Part shown: one piece after another, positions 59,955 through 64,000 of the stretch
Layout: each line of letters opens with the position of its first letter
How positions within the stretch are numbered: position 1 is the first letter of the stretch
NCBI RefSeq assembly: GCF_000689415.1
Contig: NZ_HG322950.1
Span: 4,843,501 to 4,907,500 of the forward strand
Length of the DNA: 64,000 bases
Direction of reading: 5' to 3'
From: Pseudomonas knackmussii B13
GTDB lineage: Bacteria; Pseudomonadota; Gammaproteobacteria; Pseudomonadales; Pseudomonadaceae
Translations under genes and position numbers: made by a program
Notes under the pieces: model-generated
What the model saw: only the letters and a program-made list of their open reading frames with translations
Database searches by the model: none
What the model was told of the DNA's origin: nothing

Positions 59955-60920
59955 ATGAACAGTGCCCGCGCCGTCTTCCTCGACACCGCTTCCCTCGACC
60001 TCGGCGACCTCGACCTGCAGCCGCTCCGCCAGGCCTTCGGTGAACTGGTCACGCACGCCGCCAGCACCCCGGACCAGGTCGCCGCTCGCCTGCAGGGCGC
60101 CAGCGTGGCAATCAGCAACAAGGCGCCGATCAATGCGGACACCCTCGCGCAATGCCCTGACCTCAAGCTGATCCTGGTTACCGCCACCGGCACCAACAAC
60201 ATCGACCTGGCCGCCGCCCGCGCGCGCGGCATCGCCGTGTGCAACTGCCAGGGCTACGGCACCGCTTCGGTGGCCCAGCACGCCCTCCTGCTGCTGCTCG
60301 CCCTGGCCACCCGCCTGCCCGACTACCAGAGCGCGATCCGCGCCGGCCGCTGGCAGCAGGCCACGCAGTTCTGCCTGCTGGACTTCCCCATCGTCGAACT
60401 GGAGGGCAAGACGCTCGGCCTGCTCGGCCATGGCGAACTGGGCAGCGCGGTAGGCCGCCTGGCCGAAGCCTTCGGCATGCGCGTGCTGCTAGGCCAGTTG
60501 CCCGGCCGCCCGCCGCGTGAGGACCGCCTCGCGCTCGACGAGCTGCTCCCGCAGGTCGATGCGCTCAGCCTGCACTGCCCGCTCACCGAGCAGACCCGCG
60601 GCATGCTCGGCCAGCGCGAACTGGACCTGATGAAGCCCGGCGCCTTCCTGATCAACACCGCACGCGGCGGCCTGATCGACGAGCAGGCCCTGGCCGATAC
60701 CCTGCGCCGCGGCCACCTCGGCGGCGCCGCCACCGACGTTCTCAGCGTCGAACCGCCCAAGGATGGCAACCCGCTGCTGGCCGGCGACATCCCGCGCCTG
60801 ATTGTCACCCCGCACAATGCCTGGGGCAGCCGCGAAGCCCGCCAGCGCATCGTCGGCCAGGTGGCGGAAAACGCCGCAGCCTTCTTCGCCGGCCAGCCGC
60901 TGCGCCAGGTCAACGCCTGA
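59955..60920 (+). CDS. hprA: D-2-hydroxyacid dehydrogenase, hydroxypyruvate/glycerate type
   Basis: A 321-residue NAD(H)-dependent D-2-hydroxyacid dehydrogenase. The nucleotide loop is GLLGHGELG (with a GxGxxG pattern, about 153-161), the catalytic Arg is in NTARGGLIDE (about 237), the Glu is after VLSVEPP and the His in TPHNAWGS. The order hprA-rsmC-lysP matches P. aeruginosa, supporting the HprA assignment (hydroxypyruvate to D-glycerate); glyoxylate reductase is an alternative. It overlaps the next gene by one base (TGATG). Confidence 0.83.
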   Translation: MNSARAVFLDTASLDLGDLDLQPLRQAFGELVTHAASTPDQVAARLQGASVAISNKAPINADTLAQCPDLKLILVTATGTNNIDLAAARARGIAVCNCQGYGTASVAQHALLLLLALATRLPDYQSAIRAGRWQQATQFCLLDFPIVELEGKTLGLLGHGELGSAVGRLAEAFGMRVLLGQLPGRPPREDRLALDELLPQVDALSLHCPLTEQTRGMLGQRELDLMKPGAFLINTARGGLIDEQALADTLRRGHLGGAATDVLSVEPPKDGNPLLAGDIPRLIVTPHNAWGSREARQRIVGQVAENAAAFFAGQPLRQVNA

Positions 60921-61675
60921 TGCTGCACCTGGTTTGCGGCGACTACGCGGCCGAGGTCCTGCGCGCCGCCATGGCCAGCGGCGCCCTGCCGCCGGCACCG
61001 ATCCGCGTGATGCCGGACGATCTCGCAGTCGGGCCGCTGCACAGCGTCGATACCCCGCCTTGCCTGGAGCGCGCACGCTTCTGGCACCAACTTGGCGGCG
61101 AGGTCCTGGCCGATCGAGCAATCGCCACCGAACTGAGCGCCGACGCCCAGTGGCTGCGCGCCCCCGATGCCGAGCGCCTATGCCTCTGGCATGGCGACAG
61201 CACCAGCGAGCAGTTGCTGCTGCGCCGGGTCTGTGCCTTGCTGCCTGCGAAGGTCGAGTTGTATGCCGTGGCCGGCGGCACGGGCGAATGCCGCAGCACC
61301 ACGCGCCGTGCCATCTCCATGCTTGCCCAGGGCGAGCTGGCGGCCCTGTCGGTCGAGCTTCTCGATGCGACTCAGCGTGGCCGGCTTGGCGCGGAGTGGT
61401 GCCACTGGCGCGAGCGCGACGACACCCTGCGACTCTGGCTGGACGGCCGCCTGCAAGGCGCCGATTACGCGCTCATCGACAATGCCCTGCTGGCTGAATG
61501 CTCCGCCGAATGGCGCCCGGCGCGACACCTGATCGCACCGGTCATGGCTGGAGTGGATGGCCTCTTCGTCACCGACCTGTTGAGCCTCTGGCGCCTGCGA
61601 CAACTGGCCGTCGAAGGCCGCCTCGAGACCCGTGGTACCGGCCCCTGGGACGACCTGGAGGCGCGCCTCGCCTAG
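60920..61675 (+). CDS. DUF1835 family protein
   Basis: A 251-residue soluble protein with an N-terminal DUF1835 domain (MLHLVCGDYAAEVLRAA...IRVMPDDLAVGPLHSV) and a DUF3658-like C-terminal half (WRARHLIAPVM... and LWRLRQLAVEGRLE). No catalytic motif is evident and the function is unknown. It is translationally coupled to hprA (TGATG) and lies 52 bases upstream of rsmC, an addition to the hprA-rsmC order I recall in P. aeruginosa. Confidence 0.75.
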   Translation: MLHLVCGDYAAEVLRAAMASGALPPAPIRVMPDDLAVGPLHSVDTPPCLERARFWHQLGGEVLADRAIATELSADAQWLRAPDAERLCLWHGDSTSEQLLLRRVCALLPAKVELYAVAGGTGECRSTTRRAISMLAQGELAALSVELLDATQRGRLGAEWCHWRERDDTLRLWLDGRLQGADYALIDNALLAECSAEWRPARHLIAPVMAGVDGLFVTDLLSLWRLRQLAVEGRLETRGTGPWDDLEARLA

Positions 61676-61727
61676 GCTGTGAAGGCGCAGGCCTGCTAAG
61701 CTTGCGCCCTTTTTTCGAGGAGGCCGC

Positions 61728-62732
61728 ATGTCCAACGCCCCCACCAGTGAGGTGCTGCTGCGCCAGATCGAACGCCTCGGCGGCCATGTCCTGCTGGCCG
61801 GCCTGCCTGCCGACGACCTGCTCGGCGAGCTGCCCCAGGCGCAAGGCTGGAGCTGGCACGCCGGCGAGCAACGTCTGCTCGAGGCACGCTTCCCCGGCCG
61901 CTGCCATTTCGGCGTGACGCCGCCGCCCGGCCCGTTCGAAGCCGCGGTGCTGTTCCTCCCCAAGTCCCGCGAACTGACCGACTATCTCCTGGCCGCGCTG
62001 GCCAGCCAGGTGCCACACGGCCACCTCTACCTGGTCGGTGAAAAACGCGCAGGCGTCGAACGCGCAGCCAAGCAACTCGGCACCCTGGCGAAAGCCGCCA
62101 AGCTCGACAGCGCGCGCCACTGCCAGCTCTGGCACGCCAGCATCGGCGAAGCGCCGCCCGCCCCCGACCTGCATGCCCTGGCCCAGCGCTACAGCCTGCC
62201 GCTGGCCGATGGCGAGCTGCAGGTGCTGACCCTGCCCGGCGTGTTCAGCCATGGTCGCCTGGACCGCGGCAGCGCCCTGCTGCTCGAGCACCTCGACGGC
62301 CTGCCGACAGGCCACGTGCTGGACTTCGGCTGCGGTGCCGGCGTGCTGGGTGCAACACTCAAACGACGTTATCCACAGAGCCGCCTGACCCTGCTCGATG
62401 TCGACGCCTTCGCCATCGAGAGCAGCCGCCTGACCCTGGCCGCCAATGGCCTGGAAGGCGACGTGATCGCCGGCGACGGCATCGACGCGGCTCCCACCGA
62501 ACTGGCCGCGATCGTCAGCAACCCACCCTTCCACCAGGGTGTGCACACCAGCTACGAGGCCACCGAGCGCCTGCTGCGCGAAGCGGCGAAGCACTTGCGC
62601 CCAAGCGGCGAACTACGCCTGGTGGCCAACAGTTTCCTGCGCTATCCGCCGCTGATCGAGGAACACCTCGGAGCCTGCCGCAGCCTCGCCGAAGCCGACG
62701 GCTTCCGCATCTACAGCGCGCGGCGCGCCTGA
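61728..62732 (+). CDS. rsmC: 16S rRNA m2G1207 methyltransferase RsmC
   Basis: A 334-residue two-domain methyltransferase. The N-terminal domain is a degenerate MTase fold; the C-terminal one binds SAM, with VLDFGCGAGVLG (about 201-212) and the catalytic NPPFHQG (N-P-P-F, about 265-271). RsmC methylates G1207 of 16S rRNA. GAGG precedes the ATG. It lies between a DUF1835 gene and a lysine-permease gene. Confidence 0.92.
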   Translation: MSNAPTSEVLLRQIERLGGHVLLAGLPADDLLGELPQAQGWSWHAGEQRLLEARFPGRCHFGVTPPPGPFEAAVLFLPKSRELTDYLLAALASQVPHGHLYLVGEKRAGVERAAKQLGTLAKAAKLDSARHCQLWHASIGEAPPAPDLHALAQRYSLPLADGELQVLTLPGVFSHGRLDRGSALLLEHLDGLPTGHVLDFGCGAGVLGATLKRRYPQSRLTLLDVDAFAIESSRLTLAANGLEGDVIAGDGIDAAPTELAAIVSNPPFHQGVHTSYEATERLLREAAKHLRPSGELRLVANSFLRYPPLIEEHLGACRSLAEADGFRIYSARRA

Positions 62733-62782
62733 GCCACCGATTCATTCCGGGCGCCACCAGCGCCCGCCAGCCGAGAACTCCC

Positions 62783-64000
62783 GTGAACAGCAATCTGAAT
62801 GACGCTCCGGCGTCGGCGCAGCAAAGCGCTCCCCACCTCAAGCGCGCGCTCAAGCCGCGCCACCTGAACATGATCGCCATCGGCGGCTCCATCGGCACCG
62901 GCCTGTTTGTCGCCTCCGGCAGCACGGTGGCCACCGCCGGCCCGGGCGGCGCCCTGCTGGCCTATGCGCTGATCGGCGTCATGGTGTTCTTCCTGATGAC
63001 CAGCCTCGGCGAGATGGCCGCCTACATTCCCGATTCGGGGTCCTTCTCGACCTACGGCAGCCGCTTCGTCGACGACGGCTTCGGCTTCGCCATGGGTTGG
63101 AACTACTGGTACAACTGGGCGGTGACCATCGCCGCGGAACTGGTCGCGGCGCAGCTGGTGATGAACTTCTGGTTCCCCGACGTTCCAGGCATCTACTGGA
63201 GCGCCGGCTTCCTCGCCATCATGTTCCTGCTCAACGTCTTCTCGGTGAAGGGCTTCGGCGAGGCCGAGTTCTGGTTCGCGCTGATCAAGGTGGTCGCCGT
63301 GGTGATCTTCATCGGCATCGGCCTGGCCAGCATCGTCGGCATCATGCACGGCATCGACGCGCCCGGATTCAGCAACTTCACCACTGGCGACGCGCCCTTC
63401 GTTGGTGGCCTGCAGGCGATGATCGGGGTGGCGATGATCGCCGGCTTCTCGTTCCAGGGCACCGAACTGATCGGGGTCGCCGCCGGCGAGTCGGAGCACC
63501 CGCACAAGTCGATCCCCAAGGCGATCCGCCAGGTGTTCTGGCGAATCCTGATGTTCTACATCCTGGCGATCTTCGTCATCGGCATGCTGATTCCCTACAC
63601 CGATCCCAACCTGCTGAAGACCGACAGCAGCGACATCAGCACCTCGCCGTTCACCCTGCTGTTCCAGCGCGCCGGCCTCGCGGCCGCAGCCGGGGTGATG
63701 AACGCGGTGATCCTTTCGGCGATCCTCTCCGCCGGCAACTCCGGGATGTACGCCTCGACCCGCATGCTCTACATGATGGCCGTGCACGGCCAGGCCCCGC
63801 GCGTGTTTGCCCAACTGTCGAAGAGCGGTGTGCCGCGCCAGGCGCTGCTGGCCACCACCCTGGTCGGCGCGCTGTGCTTCCTCACCAGCTTCATCGGCGA
63901 CAAGACCGTCTACACCTGGCTGCTGAACACCTCGGGCATGTGCGGCTTCATCGTCTGGCTGGGCATCGCCGCCTCGCACTACCGCTTCCGCAAGGGCTTC
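62783..64000 (+). CDS. lysP: Amino-acid permease, LysP-like (partial, cut by window end)
   Basis: At least 406 residues of an APC-superfamily permease; the gene runs off the window. It begins at a GTG (62783) 9 bases after GAG. HLNMIAIGGSIGTGLFVASG gives TM1 with the unwound Gly-rich centre, GEMAAYIPDSGSFSTYGSRF follows, and MGWNYWYNWAVTIAAELVAA is the LysP-type TM3 region. Lysine specificity is inferred from similarity to LysP and the rsmC-lysP order I recall in P. aeruginosa. No stop is seen before 64000. Confidence 0.85.
   Translation, partial: MNSNLNDAPASAQQSAPHLKRALKPRHLNMIAIGGSIGTGLFVASGSTVATAGPGGALLAYALIGVMVFFLMTSLGEMAAYIPDSGSFSTYGSRFVDDGFGFAMGWNYWYNWAVTIAAELVAAQLVMNFWFPDVPGIYWSAGFLAIMFLLNVFSVKGFGEAEFWFALIKVVAVVIFIGIGLASIVGIMHGIDAPGFSNFTTGDAPFVGGLQAMIGVAMIAGFSFQGTELIGVAAGESEHPHKSIPKAIRQVFWRILMFYILAIFVIGMLIPYTDPNLLKTDSSDISTSPFTLLFQRAGLAAAAGVMNAVILSAILSAGNSGMYASTRMLYMMAVHGQAPRVFAQLSKSGVPRQALLATTLVGALCFLTSFIGDKTVYTWLLNTSGMCGFIVWLGIAASHYRFRKGF

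Overview
The window is about 64 kb of GC-rich DNA from a gammaproteobacterium, almost certainly a Pseudomonas of the P. aeruginosa / P. nitroreducens / P. citronellolis type. The support is the gene content and order (dppA-mdpA-psdR-dppBCDF, cidAB with a divergent LysR gene, folM-folE-folX, trxB-GGDEF-cysZ, ackA-pta, an oruR-like gene, DUF1329-DUF1302-acyl-CoA ligase-thiolase, hprA-rsmC-lysP), strong third-position G/C bias, and many copies of the Pseudomonas REP sequence (TAGGAGCGG...). It is ordinary chromosome: I see no plasmid, phage, CRISPR, rRNA or tRNA. The only mobile element is one intact IS3-family insertion sequence.

Layout. 1-0.8 kb: a SIMPL-domain periplasmic protein. 1-11 kb: the dipeptide uptake locus, with two DppA-type binding proteins, the M24 peptidase MdpA, the XRE-cupin repressor PsdR, and the permease/ATPase genes dppBCDF. 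Compared with P. aeruginosa as I recall it, the extra binding proteins and porin between psdR and dppB are absent, leaving a 616-bp gap. 11-12.3 kb: the insertion sequence. 12.3-18.2 kb: a crotonase, an SDR, a translationally coupled aldolase/hydrolase pair, and cidA-cidB with a divergent LysR gene. 18.3-22 kb: a flavodoxin-cupin pair divergent from folM-folE-folX (tetrahydromonapterin synthesis) and two small genes; the shared intergenic region carries TGTACA direct repeats resembling B12/light-responsive LitR/PplR operators. 22-32.9 kb: trxB with a structured leader, a diguanylate cyclase, cysZ, a PliG-like lysozyme inhibitor, a Tat-exported acid phosphatase, a GT4 glycosyltransferase, a DegV protein, and an Old Yellow Enzyme with its TetR regulator. 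33-46.4 kb: LysR/CMD/tautomerase, gpx, slyD, ackA-pta, an acyltransferase, an OmpA-like lipoprotein, a metallo-beta-lactamase-fold hydrolase, an OruR-like AraC protein, a diiron-like hydrolase, an alpha/beta hydrolase and a TetR regulator. 46.5-59.1 kb: a MalT-type LuxR regulator broken by a single-base frameshift next to DUF1329, DUF1302, acyl-CoA ligase and thiolase genes, then an MFS transporter and an AraC regulator. 59.2-64 kb: a LysE-type exporter, hprA, a DUF1835 gene, rsmC and the start of a lysP-like permease cut by the window end.

Themes. Peptide uptake and cleavage (dpp, mdpA), pterin and redox chemistry (fol genes, flavodoxin, trxB, gpx, OYE), acetate overflow (ackA-pta) and a probable hydrophobic-substrate catabolic module (LuxR, DUF1329, DUF1302, ligase, thiolase) dominate. 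Gene starts were chosen from ribosome-binding sites and family lengths, and often lie downstream of the longest open frame. Gene-order comparisons with P. aeruginosa PAO1 are from memory, not from a search.
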